Positions 28,515 through 37,015 of a stretch of 64,000 bases of DNA are shown piece by piece. The position numbers and the translations under genes were made by a program. The notes below the pieces were generated by a model that saw only the letters and a program-made list of their open reading frames with translations, was not told where the DNA came from and did no database searches. This DNA is from a bacterium. Lineage in GTDB: Bacteria; Zhuqueibacterota; Zhuqueibacteria; Residuimicrobiales; Oceaniaggregativiventaceae. How positions within the stretch are numbered: the stretch's first letter is position 1; every line of letters begins with the position of its first letter. The DNA lies in assembly GCA_029565675.1 (NCBI GenBank), contig JAKQNP010000002.1, forward strand, positions 124,001 to 188,000. The letters run 5' to 3'.

Positions 28515-31484
28515 TTATTTCATCAGCACCATTCGCCGTGTTTGTTGAAAGGTTTCGGTCGGTGAACCTGCCTGCAGCTGGTAAAAATAGACACCGCTGG
28601 GAACCGCGAGTCCTTGTTGATCCCGGCCGTCCCAGACAACTGCATGTGAGCCTGCCTTGAATTCAAGATCAGACAAGACCCGAATCGGCTGACCAAGGAG
28701 GTTAAAAACCGTCAACTCTACTTTGGCGGCAATCGGCAGTGAGAAACGGATCTCCGTGGAAGGATTGAACGGATTGGGATAATTTTGCTCTAGGGCGAAC
28801 GCGATGGGCAGCGATTTTGCGTCTTCGATCTCGGTGGTCGATTGGACAAGAGTGATCCGCAAATCCGAAACCGCTGTGCTGTTGCCGACGGCAATCATGG
28901 TAGGTCGATCACTCGATTCGTCCGCGGCACTGGGGTAGGAGATCGACAAGGTATAGCTTCCAAACGGCATTTCTTCGAAGAGGAAAGCGCCATCTTCGCG
29001 AGAACTTGTGGCTGCTGTTACCTGCTCTTCGGTGCTAAGCGTCAACAAAACACCCTCGATGGGTGCGCCGTTCTGGTCTTTTACATTGCCAGCAATCCAG
29101 TAAGCTCCTTGTTGTTGCGGCGCAAGAGAAAAATTGACGCCGTCCCTGCTTTGCCCGGCTTGGATCTGGATGGTCTGAGCATCTCGCCAGTGGTAGGCAT
29201 TGTCATAATACTCGCCGATATATCCCCTTGCTCGACAGATCACGTAATAAGTGCCGTCCCTGAGGCCGGCAAGTTGGTAGCTGCCATCTGCAGTGGACAG
29301 GGAATGGTGAGCCCGGCCGAACTGCGCAGGGATTGCGATCACCATTGCACCCTCGACAGGGGTGTCGTTTTGTTCATCCACCACAACACCGCTGATCTGT
29401 CCGCCGATTTTTATCCTCGATCTGAGAACAAAGTCGATATCATTGATGGCAGATACGCCGTCCAGTTCGATGGGAGTGGCATTGGTACGGTCATTGGCGC
29501 CGTCGTAAAACTGCTGGTCAGTCCCGCGTGCTTGAGCGACTGCGATAAAAACGCCGGCAGGCAAACCGTTTAACTGCCACATTCCGGATGGATTGCTGCG
29601 GGTTGCGCGAATGACCGGGCCATCGAGCTGATACACGTTGATGATTGCGGAAGCAACAGGTTCATTGTTTTCTGCAGCAATCACCTTGCCGCTCATGCTG
29701 CTGCCTGTCTGCAGGTCAAAATCGATGGCCGTGATTTCCTGATCGGTCTCGACGTGCACAGCCGTTGCAGAGGTTAAATCCGCAGCATGATCATAGTACT
29801 GCGCTAGATAGCCGGTTGCTCCGGCGCGCATGAGATACGATCCCTCCGGCAAAGACTCAAATCGAAATGAGCCGTCTTCTCCGGTGAAGGTGTTAAAGAC
29901 CGCTCTCGACGCGTTTTCAGCAAAAACGCTGACCCGAGCGCCTGCAATTCCTGTCTGTGTCGCCGCATCTCGCACAATGCCGGTAATGCTGCCAAGAGAG
30001 GTGAGCGCGAAATCGGCGATGAGATGTTCCCCGGCGGCAGGTTGTAATGGTTTGGCGAGCATTGGATTGGTGGTGTTTTCAAACCACATCATTTCAAAAC
30101 CAGCTGCTATTGCGTGTACGATATAGATACCTGGCTGAACCGATAAGACATATTGTCCATCTTCATCGGTCTCAGCCTGTTGCGCAAATGGCCTCTGAAA
30201 ATCGAATAGACCTCGTCCATTCGACAGCCCATACGCCAAAACTCGAGCACCGGCAATCGGCTGCTGATTGGACTTACTGGTCACTCTTCCGACAATGGCG
30301 CTCGTCCGGGAGAGTGTAAAATCAATCCCGTCCACCTGGGCGTAATCGATGATTTCAACCGCTTGGGCATCGCTCAACTTTTCGGCTTCCGGGTAATATT
30401 CGTTGAGGTATCCGGAGAGTTCGGCTATAACGATATAACGGCCGTTGAGGAGGCCGGTCAGCTCATAATGACCATTGCTGTTGCTGATCGCATGGGTGCG
30501 GAAGAGGATATTGCCGCGGTTGTATGCCGAGATGTGAGCACCGGCAAGAGGCAGTCCTTCTTGATCTGTCACCCGGCCCGAGATGACGCCGCTCTGCTGT
30601 AACGCAAAGTCAACTCCTTGCCGCTCTTCTGCAGAAGCCAATTCGATTGGTGTGGCTTCTTGGAAGGTGTTGACGTGGTTATAGTATTGCGGAGCATAGC
30701 CAGTCAGAAATGCCTGTACCACATAGCTGCCTGGAATAAGAGAGTCGATCGCAAAAGAACCGTCTGCACCGGTAACGGCATGGACCACAAATGGAAACCG
30801 GCTGACAAGCATCGCTGTTACCGTGGCACCCGCAAGCGCTGAGCCTGCAGCATCGGTGACGCTCCCTTTCAACGAGGCGCTGGCAGTCGGATTAATCGCG
30901 ACCATTGCGCTGCCGCGATAGGTGCGGCCGTCTATTTCTGCAACGGCGATTGTCCGGCCGATCGCCATCATCGAGCCGGCGGTGAACAATCCATTTTCAT
31001 TGATCTGTCCCAATACTCCGGGTTCCACAAACCAGCGCAAGGATTGGGGAGTGAGCAAGACGCCGTTTCGGCTGATGGCTTTGGCTTCGAACTGAACGGT
31101 TTCTCCAAATGGTACACTGACCTTTTCCGGATGAACCTGGATTTCGATTTCGTGCTGATTGCCCTCGCCAATTTTGACCAGAGCGGTGCCAACGATTTCT
31201 TCACCATCGATCGTTGCAGTGGCTCGGACTTCACCCTCCGTAGGTGCCAGCCCGGCGATGAAGAAGCCATCCTGGGTGATTCTGCCCAGATTCTCAGGCA
31301 TAAGGGACCAGACCAATTGCGCTCGTACCGGCTCTTGGTCGCTGTTGAAGAGCTGGGCCTCAAATCGAATCGTTTCGCCCGGCCGCATTTCCGCCTGCTG
31401 CGGGCGAACGAGAACCGTGAAGGCCGAGCTGATTCCGCTCAAGAGCAGAATCAGGACAGCACAAAACCGATATCGATTTTTCAT
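28515..31484 (-). CDS. Large secreted protein with seven carboxypeptidase-regulatory-like repeats and sorting domain
   Basis: A 989-residue exported protein. A signal peptide ends near 'GISSAF' (residue 22). Two Ig-like repeats follow (about 25-200, each with 'LVWSLMPENLGRITQDGFF' or 'LRWFVEPGVLGQINENGLF' and 'IDG' turns). Then come seven tandem repeats of about 95 residues (200-890), each with 'GxVxDxxGxPIAGAxV', a 'G..GSY.L.GLP.G.Y' turn and most with an aromatic 'EYY/QYY' spot and a closing 'IDFTL'. This is the carboxypeptidase D regulatory-like fold. The last 90 residues ('LEQNYPNPFNPSTEIRF', then 'GVYFYQLQAG') form the type IX-like sorting domain also seen in the 12660 gene. A surface adhesion or substrate-binding role is likely; no catalytic domain is visible. 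Confidence 0.88.
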   Translation of the reverse strand: MKNRYRFCAVLILLLSGISSAFTVLVRPQQAEMRPGETIRFEAQLFNSDQEPVRAQLVWSLMPENLGRITQDGFFIAGLAPTEGEVRATATIDGEEIVGTALVKIGEGNQHEIEIQVHPEKVSVPFGETVQFEAKAISRNGVLLTPQSLRWFVEPGVLGQINENGLFTAGSMMAIGRTIAVAEIDGRTYRGSAMVAINPTASASLKGSVTDAAGSALAGATVTAMLVSRFPFVVHAVTGADGSFAIDSLIPGSYVVQAFLTGYAPQYYNHVNTFQEATPIELASAEERQGVDFALQQSGVISGRVTDQEGLPLAGAHISAYNRGNILFRTHAISNSNGHYELTGLLNGRYIVIAELSGYLNEYYPEAEKLSDAQAVEIIDYAQVDGIDFTLSRTSAIVGRVTSKSNQQPIAGARVLAYGLSNGRGLFDFQRPFAQQAETDEDGQYVLSVQPGIYIVHAIAAGFEMMWFENTTNPMLAKPLQPAAGEHLIADFALTSLGSITGIVRDAATQTGIAGARVSVFAENASRAVFNTFTGEDGSFRFESLPEGSYLMRAGATGYLAQYYDHAADLTSATAVHVETDQEITAIDFDLQTGSSMSGKVIAAENNEPVASAIINVYQLDGPVIRATRSNPSGMWQLNGLPAGVFIAVAQARGTDQQFYDGANDRTNATPIELDGVSAINDIDFVLRSRIKIGGQISGVVVDEQNDTPVEGAMVIAIPAQFGRAHHSLSTADGSYQLAGLRDGTYYVICRARGYIGEYYDNAYHWRDAQTIQIQAGQSRDGVNFSLAPQQQGAYWIAGNVKDQNGAPIEGVLLTLSTEEQVTAATSSREDGAFLFEEMPFGSYTLSISYPSAADESSDRPTMIAVGNSTAVSDLRITLVQSTTEIEDAKSLPIAFALEQNYPNPFNPSTEIRFSLPIAAKVELTVFNLLGQPIRVLSDLEFKAGSHAVVWDGRDQQGLAVPSGVYFYQLQAGSPTETFQQTRRMVLMK

Positions 31485-31752
31485 ACAGACTCCCTATTGA
31501 TTTGCGATCAAACTGCATGCTGGTTGGATTTTGGCCGAACCGTTCCATGGCGTTCTGGTTTGTCGGTTTCAGTTGAGCAGCGCCCTTACTTGTAGTACGC
31601 AAGTAACGTGCCATATATTGTAACGATAGCCATCAACGGTGACCCGCGTGTTGCGACCCGGATTCGGCGCAAAACGAAGGATACAAGAAGGATTTTCTTC
31701 AGGGAGCAACAGCGAAGTGATGATGTTTTGATTTACAAATTTGTAAGCAATT

Positions 31753-34284
31753 TCAGGAATGGAAAAACTTGGCAAAAGCTGAAAAAAGTTCTTCTTGCGG
31801 CCCGACAAGAGGATCGCATTCGGGCAAAGAGTGAAGAAAACGCTTGCCATAAGATTTTTTCACAATGCGGTTGTCGTAGATAAGCACAGCGCCGCGATCG
31901 GAAGTGCTGCGAATCAGCCGTCCAAATCCCTGGCGAAATTTGATAACCGCCAGCGGCACCGCATAGTCAATAAAGGGATTGCCGCCCATTTTTTCAATCG
32001 CTTCATAGCGGGCTTCGATCACCGGTTCGTTGGGGACTTTGAATGGCAAGCGAGTGATGATCACCAATTGCAGCGCATCGCCGACGACGTCGACGCCTTC
32101 CCAGAAGCTGTCGGTGGCAAAAAGGGCGCTGTTGCGGCTGTCGCGAAAACGGTTGAGCAAGCTGTGCCGGTTTTCGCTTCCTTGCTTGAGAGTCTGGATG
32201 CCGAGCATTTGCAGGGAGCTGGCGAGTTTATCATAGACCGAGGTCAGCAAGCTGTAAGAAGTAAAGAGGACGAATGCCCGTCCATGGCTGATCGACAGCG
32301 CACGAAAGATAAATTTTTCCATTTCGCTGGAGAAACGCGATTGGTTGGGCTCGGGGGTGTCTGTGGGAATGCCGAGCAGAACTTGCTTATGGTAGTCGAA
32401 AGGTGAAGGCAGCACCTGGGCAAATCGGCGGTCCGGAGAAATTTCCTGCAAACCGATGCGGTTTTGCAGAAAATCAAATTTCTGATCAACGGTAAGAGTT
32501 GCTGAGGTCATCACCACCGTATCGAAAGAATCATAAACAGCCTCCCGCATCATGCTGCCGATATCGAGCGGCGACAATGCCAAGCGAACAATTGCCGGAC
32601 CGCGGTCATTGGACCGTATCTCAATCCAGCGGATGTGTTCTTCATCTTCACCAAAGAGAATATCGTCCAAATCTTCTGCTGCAAGAGCCAGACGGTCGGT
32701 CTGTGCGCGGAGTTCGATCAACAGGGAAGACCAATCTTCGCCGGCGTGATCTTGTGCGCGGATCAGCTCTTCCTGCAGGAAAGAGAGCTTGGCGCTGAAA
32801 TGCTTGATTGCGGCGATCGTCTCATGTATCAGATCCACAAATTGCAGCTCTGCAAACAACTCGTTTCTGATTGCAGGGGTAAGCCTGACTTTAATTTCGC
32901 GGGCAGCAGAAAAGTCGGGCTGTTGTTGCGCGAGTCGACAAAGATAATCCATGCTTGCGTGGATTTGTTCCGTCAAACGGTTCAGCTGGTTGACCAGTGT
33001 GTGGCTGACCAGCATGTCGATGCGGTCGACGGTTTCATGCGGCAGCAAGGAATGCACTTCATGGAGGCGATACATCGCCGTGTGCAGCAGGCCTTTCACT
33101 TTGCCATGTCTTTCGCGATGCAAGCGATTGAGGATGCGCACCAGTCCAAAGCGGGTGATGCGTTTGCCGAAATAATCGGTTGCCACATCTTCGACATGAT
33201 GAGCTTCGTCAAAGATGATTCGTTGGTAGGGCGGCAGAACTCCGCTTTCGCTGCCGTATCCAAGCCGATTTTTAATGGCAAGGTCAGCGAAGAGAAGGTG
33301 ATGGTTGGTGACGAGGATATGGGCGCGCATCGCTTGCCGGCGCGCTTTATTGACAAAGCAGTCGCGAAAGTGGGCGCATTTGCTGCGTGTACAGGTATCG
33401 CTTTCCGCCGCAAAACGCTCCCAGATCAGTTCGTTGGGAATGAAAGCCAAATCGGATTTGCTGCCATCCCGCGTTTGGTGCGCCCAGCGGAGCAAGTCTT
33501 CGACCATGTCGGCGTCTTCCTCTTCGATGTCGCTGTGGCCGAGCTCGCTGTCCAATTCATCCACTTTGCGAAGACAAACGTAATTGCTCCTCCCCTTGAC
33601 CAACACCGCAGTGAATTCTTCCGGCAACACCTTTTGCAGAAAGGGGATATCTTTTTTTAACAGCTGTTCCTGCAGATTGATGGTGTTGGTCGAGATGACG
33701 ATTCGTTCTTTGTTGTGCAAAGCCCAAAAAACAGCGGGCAGAAGATAAGCGATCGTTTTCCCGGTTCCGGTCCCCGCTTCGATGAGAGCGATTTTTCTCT
33801 GATTGAGAGCGCGGCACAACAAAGAGATCATCTCTACTTGCAGGGGTCGATTTTCATAACCGGCAAGAGCGTCGGCGATCGAACCCCCGGGTTGCAGCAG
33901 TTTGGCGATCTCTTCGCTGTCCAGATCGACCTGTTCCTTTTTGCTGAAAGGCTCGACCACCACATAGAGATCATCAACTGCATTGTTGACGATATAAAAA
34001 GCGACACCAAAAGGATGAAGATGACCGGCAATCGCCAAATCGGCTTCTGATGGACGCAAATGGTCTGAAGGGTGGTTGTGGATAACCACATCGGCTTCCT
34101 GGGCAATCTGCAGCACAGCCGGGACCGCCGATTCGTTTCCGCGGGCGACGGCCTGGACGTCGTGGACAATCAGGTCTTCTTCGGTATAACCGACAAAAAA
34201 CACTTCATTGCCGCCTGCGGCCGCAATTTCCAGCTGAATTTTCTTTGCTGCTTGTGGAGCGATGTAGCGGTTCATTTTGGCCAT
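31753..34284 (-). CDS. JAMM/RadC-like domain fused to DinG/XPD-type helicase
   Basis: An 843-residue cytoplasmic protein. Residues 1-115 form a JAB/MPN domain with a complete JAMM zinc site: E27, H69-x-H71, S79 and D82 ('HNHPSDHLRPSEAD'), closest in style to RadC. The rest is a superfamily 2 Fe-S helicase: Walker A 'AGTGTGKT' at 170-177, Cys237, Cys298, Cys303 and Cys309 for the [4Fe-4S] cluster, DEAH at 359-362 and motif VI 'QGFGRLIRS' near 787. DinG-like helicases unwind 5'-to-3' DNA, including R-loops and G-quadruplexes. In Firmicutes the N-terminus of DinG is an exonuclease; here a JAMM domain takes that place. Whether it cuts isopeptide bonds or binds DNA is unknown. It follows the MBL nuclease gene by 24 bp. 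Confidence 0.9.
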   Translation of the reverse strand: MAKMNRYIAPQAAKKIQLEIAAAGGNEVFFVGYTEEDLIVHDVQAVARGNESAVPAVLQIAQEADVVIHNHPSDHLRPSEADLAIAGHLHPFGVAFYIVNNAVDDLYVVVEPFSKKEQVDLDSEEIAKLLQPGGSIADALAGYENRPLQVEMISLLCRALNQRKIALIEAGTGTGKTIAYLLPAVFWALHNKERIVISTNTINLQEQLLKKDIPFLQKVLPEEFTAVLVKGRSNYVCLRKVDELDSELGHSDIEEEDADMVEDLLRWAHQTRDGSKSDLAFIPNELIWERFAAESDTCTRSKCAHFRDCFVNKARRQAMRAHILVTNHHLLFADLAIKNRLGYGSESGVLPPYQRIIFDEAHHVEDVATDYFGKRITRFGLVRILNRLHRERHGKVKGLLHTAMYRLHEVHSLLPHETVDRIDMLVSHTLVNQLNRLTEQIHASMDYLCRLAQQQPDFSAAREIKVRLTPAIRNELFAELQFVDLIHETIAAIKHFSAKLSFLQEELIRAQDHAGEDWSSLLIELRAQTDRLALAAEDLDDILFGEDEEHIRWIEIRSNDRGPAIVRLALSPLDIGSMMREAVYDSFDTVVMTSATLTVDQKFDFLQNRIGLQEISPDRRFAQVLPSPFDYHKQVLLGIPTDTPEPNQSRFSSEMEKFIFRALSISHGRAFVLFTSYSLLTSVYDKLASSLQMLGIQTLKQGSENRHSLLNRFRDSRNSALFATDSFWEGVDVVGDALQLVIITRLPFKVPNEPVIEARYEAIEKMGGNPFIDYAVPLAVIKFRQGFGRLIRSTSDRGAVLIYDNRIVKKSYGKRFLHSLPECDPLVGPQEELFSAFAKFFHS

Positions 34285-34308
34285 TGCTTGTGTCCATCGG
34301 TAGCCAGA

Positions 34309-35265
34309 CTATATTTTGCCTTCTGCATCGAGCGACTGGGCGGAAAACCCCAATTCCTGCAGATAGTGAGGAAAATCGTCAAAACCATGGGTTGTATAGA
34401 TCTGTTGCGGATTGACGGTTTTGACAAGGCTTTGCAGTTCATCAAAATCCGCATGATCGCTCAACGCGATCATGTGATCTGCGCGAAAGCGAAAGCCGGA
34501 TGCGCGGTTGGCCCAGCCGGACAAAAAAACCGTGCGCGGCCTGGCGACTTTGCGGAACACCGGTGAATTGCAGATGTGCGGCGGAAACAGCAAAACCTCT
34601 CCTGGAGGAAGGGCGACTTCGTGCCATAAAGCGCACCGGTCGAACTGAGCACCAAACTCGCGATAGACCTCTGCCATTTGCCAGATCGAGGAATGGACCC
34701 GCGTCGGATATCCCAGATCGCCGAGGATTTTCATCGCTTCCTGTCCTTTGCCGAGCGAATAGGCGAGGACGACAGGCGTCTGGCCGCGTCGGAAGGTATC
34801 GTCGATAAATTCTTTGAGTTCATTGACCAGTTGCAGCCATGACGATTTGATACGATATTCTGGCCGGCCGAAGGTCGATTCCATGATCAAGATGTCGGCT
34901 TGCGGAATTTTAATATGTTCAGCGGTAAGGCTCGGGCGCAGTTTGAAATCGCCCGTGTAGAGCAGCGAGCGGCCGCCGTGTTCGATTCGAATCATCGCCG
35001 ATCCGAGGATGTGGCCGGCGGGAAAAAGCTCGATCTGCAGTTCATTCCACTCAAGAGTTTGGCCAAACGGCAACGCGATCGTTTGGCGTTGCTTGCCGCG
35101 AAGTGCAAAAAAGCGTAAAGTGGCAGGAGTGGCCAGAACCTTTTGGTGGTTGCGCAGGTGGTCGGTATGGCCATGGCTGATAAAGGAGAATTCGACGGCG
35201 CGGGTGGCGTCGAGCCAAAAATCATAGGGGCGAATTTTGATACCCGCTGAATGGTAATCAAACAT
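34309..35265 (-). CDS. Metallo-beta-lactamase-fold exonuclease-like protein
   Basis: A 318-residue protein of the MBL/beta-CASP type related to ligase-associated DNA exonucleases and RNA-processing CPSF-like enzymes. The zinc motif 'HGHTDH' is at 31-36, followed by 'PAGHILGSAMIRI' near 85, 'YTGDFK' near 105, 'IMESTFG' near 124 and 'ALSDHADFDEL' near 268. All the metal-binding positions are present. Its gene sits just upstream of the helicase gene (24 bp), which suggests joint work in DNA or RNA processing, though that is an inference. Ligase and Lhr helicase, the usual partners of the ligase-associated form, are not nearby. Confidence 0.82.
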   Translation of the reverse strand: MFDYHSAGIKIRPYDFWLDATRAVEFSFISHGHTDHLRNHQKVLATPATLRFFALRGKQRQTIALPFGQTLEWNELQIELFPAGHILGSAMIRIEHGGRSLLYTGDFKLRPSLTAEHIKIPQADILIMESTFGRPEYRIKSSWLQLVNELKEFIDDTFRRGQTPVVLAYSLGKGQEAMKILGDLGYPTRVHSSIWQMAEVYREFGAQFDRCALWHEVALPPGEVLLFPPHICNSPVFRKVARPRTVFLSGWANRASGFRFRADHMIALSDHADFDELQSLVKTVNPQQIYTTHGFDDFPHYLQELGFSAQSLDAEGKI

Positions 35266-35305
35266 GGCAATCGAGGATTAGGGTTCAGCCCCGGCAAAAC
35301 ACGGT

Positions 35306-35908
35306 TCAGGCAGCACCTTGGATATCCCGGTGTTGCATCGAGGCGGCGACTTGGCGAATAAAATAGCTGTGAATGGCGGGATCATCAGTCAATTCTGGAT
35401 GAAAGGTCGAAACCAGTATACGATCGGATTCGGCCAACACCACATTGCCGTCGTGCCAGGCGAGCGGCTGTACCGATTTGCCGAATCCAGTGATTTTCGG
35501 AGCGCGGATAAAGACCCCTTCGAAAGCCACCTTCTGATCCGGCAAGTGCAATTCGAGATTGGCGACAAACGAATCGATTTGCCGGCCATAGGCGTTGCGC
35601 TGCACCGCGATATCGATCAACCCCATCGCGTCGAGATTTGGCAAGATGGGGCTGGTGCCCAATAGGATCAGTCCGGCACACGTGCCATAGATGGGTTTTG
35701 TCCGGCCGAACTGCACAACCTGGTCCCATAAATGGTGTTTGTGCAGCAACTTGGCCAGAGTGGTGGATTCACCGCCCGGAATGATCAAGCCATCAGAGCT
35801 GTGCAGCGTCGCTTTGGTTTTTACTTCGACTGCCTTAGCGGCCAACCCTTCGATCATCCGTATATGGCGGGCAAAATCGCCTTGCAGAGCGAGAACGCCG
35901 ATCGTCAT
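35306..35908 (-). CDS. pdxT: Pyridoxal 5'-phosphate synthase glutaminase subunit
   Basis: A 200-residue class I glutamine amidotransferase that feeds ammonia to PdxS. 'GVLALQGDFARH' at the N-terminus, 'PGGESTTLAKLL' near 46-57, the nucleophile Cys in 'GTCAGLILL' near 78 and the C-terminal His/Glu pair ('FHPELTDD') are intact. The frame is open to 36052 but that part overlaps pdxS; the ATG at 35908 begins at the conserved N-terminus. It lies 29 bp after pdxS. Confidence 0.95.
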   Translation of the reverse strand: MTIGVLALQGDFARHIRMIEGLAAKAVEVKTKATLHSSDGLIIPGGESTTLAKLLHKHHLWDQVVQFGRTKPIYGTCAGLILLGTSPILPNLDAMGLIDIAVQRNAYGRQIDSFVANLELHLPDQKVAFEGVFIRAPKITGFGKSVQPLAWHDGNVVLAESDRILVSTFHPELTDDPAIHSYFIRQVAASMQHRDIQGAA

Positions 35909-35937
35909 TGAAATCCATCGATTATTGCCAAACGGCT

Positions 35938-36822
35938 TCACCAGCCGCGGGCAGCCATTTTTTCTTCTTCTTTTAGGGTTGCGATGTCGATTCCCGGCAT
36001 TGGATCGCCGAGATCTTCCGAAATACGGGCGATGAGGTCGAAGTCCTGACAATGGGTCACAGCGGAAACAATCGCTTTTGCCCGCTTGGCCGGATCGCTC
36101 GACATAAAAATACCGCTGCCGACAAAAACCGATTCCGCACCCAACTGGACCATCAGCGATGCATCGGCAGGCGTGGCGACTCCACCCGCTGAAAAATTGG
36201 GTACCGGCAGTTTGCCGCTCTTTTTGATCTGCCGCAAGAGTTCGACAGGCGCACCGAGTTTTTTCCCCTCAGTCACCAACTCTTCATTGCCGAGCAAGGT
36301 CAACCGCCGAATGCCGCTTTGGACAGCGCGCATATGGCGGACAGCTTCCACGATGTTGCCCGTACCCGCTTCTCCCTTGGTGCGGATTAAGGCCGCACCT
36401 TCAGCGATGCGGCGCAGAGCTTCGCCCAAATCGCGACAACCGCAGACAAAAGGCACCTTAAATGAAAATTTATCGACATGATATTCTTCATCAGCCGGCG
36501 TGAGCACTTCGCTCTCGTCAATAAAGTCGACCCCCAAGGCCTGCAATACCTGTGCTTCAGCAAAATGTCCGATTCGACATTTCGCCATCACCGGGATGGT
36601 AACGACTTTTTGGATACTCCGGATTATTTTGGGATCGGACATACGTGCCACACCGCCCTGCTGGCGAATCTGTGCCGGAATGCGTTCCAAAGCCATAACG
36701 GCAACGGCGCCAGCATCTTGGGCGATCTTGGCTTGATCGGCGTTGGTGACATCCATGATGACGCCACCTTTCAGCATTTCCGCCAGTCCGATTTTAACTT
36801 GCAGCTCTTTTTCAATCGACAT
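35938..36822 (-). CDS. pdxS: Pyridoxal 5'-phosphate synthase subunit PdxS
   Basis: A 294-residue TIM-barrel enzyme that makes PLP from ribose 5-phosphate, glyceraldehyde 3-phosphate and ammonia. The N-terminal '[19 protein letters not shown]' and '[20 protein letters not shown]' and the two active-site Lys regions ('[13 protein letters not shown]', '[12 protein letters not shown]') are intact, as is the C-terminal 'AARGW'. AGGGAG precedes the ATG. PLP made here would serve SelA and other PLP enzymes. Confidence 0.97.
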   Translation of the reverse strand: MSIEKELQVKIGLAEMLKGGVIMDVTNADQAKIAQDAGAVAVMALERIPAQIRQQGGVARMSDPKIIRSIQKVVTIPVMAKCRIGHFAEAQVLQALGVDFIDESEVLTPADEEYHVDKFSFKVPFVCGCRDLGEALRRIAEGAALIRTKGEAGTGNIVEAVRHMRAVQSGIRRLTLLGNEELVTEGKKLGAPVELLRQIKKSGKLPVPNFSAGGVATPADASLMVQLGAESVFVGSGIFMSSDPAKRAKAIVSAVTHCQDFDLIARISEDLGDPMPGIDIATLKEEEKMAARGW

Positions 36823-36977
36823 TGAAACAACTCCCTGTTTATGAATGCGCCATTGATTGGCTCACCTTTTCTGTATTGCTATCAGATTGATTTTCTATGA
36901 GATCCGGTACTTCGCACTTGATCCGGATAGTGTGCGAAAGATGTTTCAAGTTATAGATATTATTAAAATTGGCATTA

Positions 36978-37003
36978 GGTTTTCCGTCTGAAGATGGAAA
37001 ACC
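36978..37003 (-). terminator. Hairpin after the penicillin-binding protein gene
   Basis: GGTTTTCC and GGAAAACC pair, extended by three further pairs to a UGAA/TTCA tetraloop. It lies 13 bases past the stop at 37016 on the minus strand. The T-run after it is weak, so termination strength is uncertain. Confidence 0.5.
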
Positions 37004-37015
37004 GGTGGTACACGA

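Noticed and set aside
32635-33660. A 341-codon open frame on the plus strand
   Set aside because: It is antisense to the helicase motifs of the JAMM-DinG gene and shows no protein family features.
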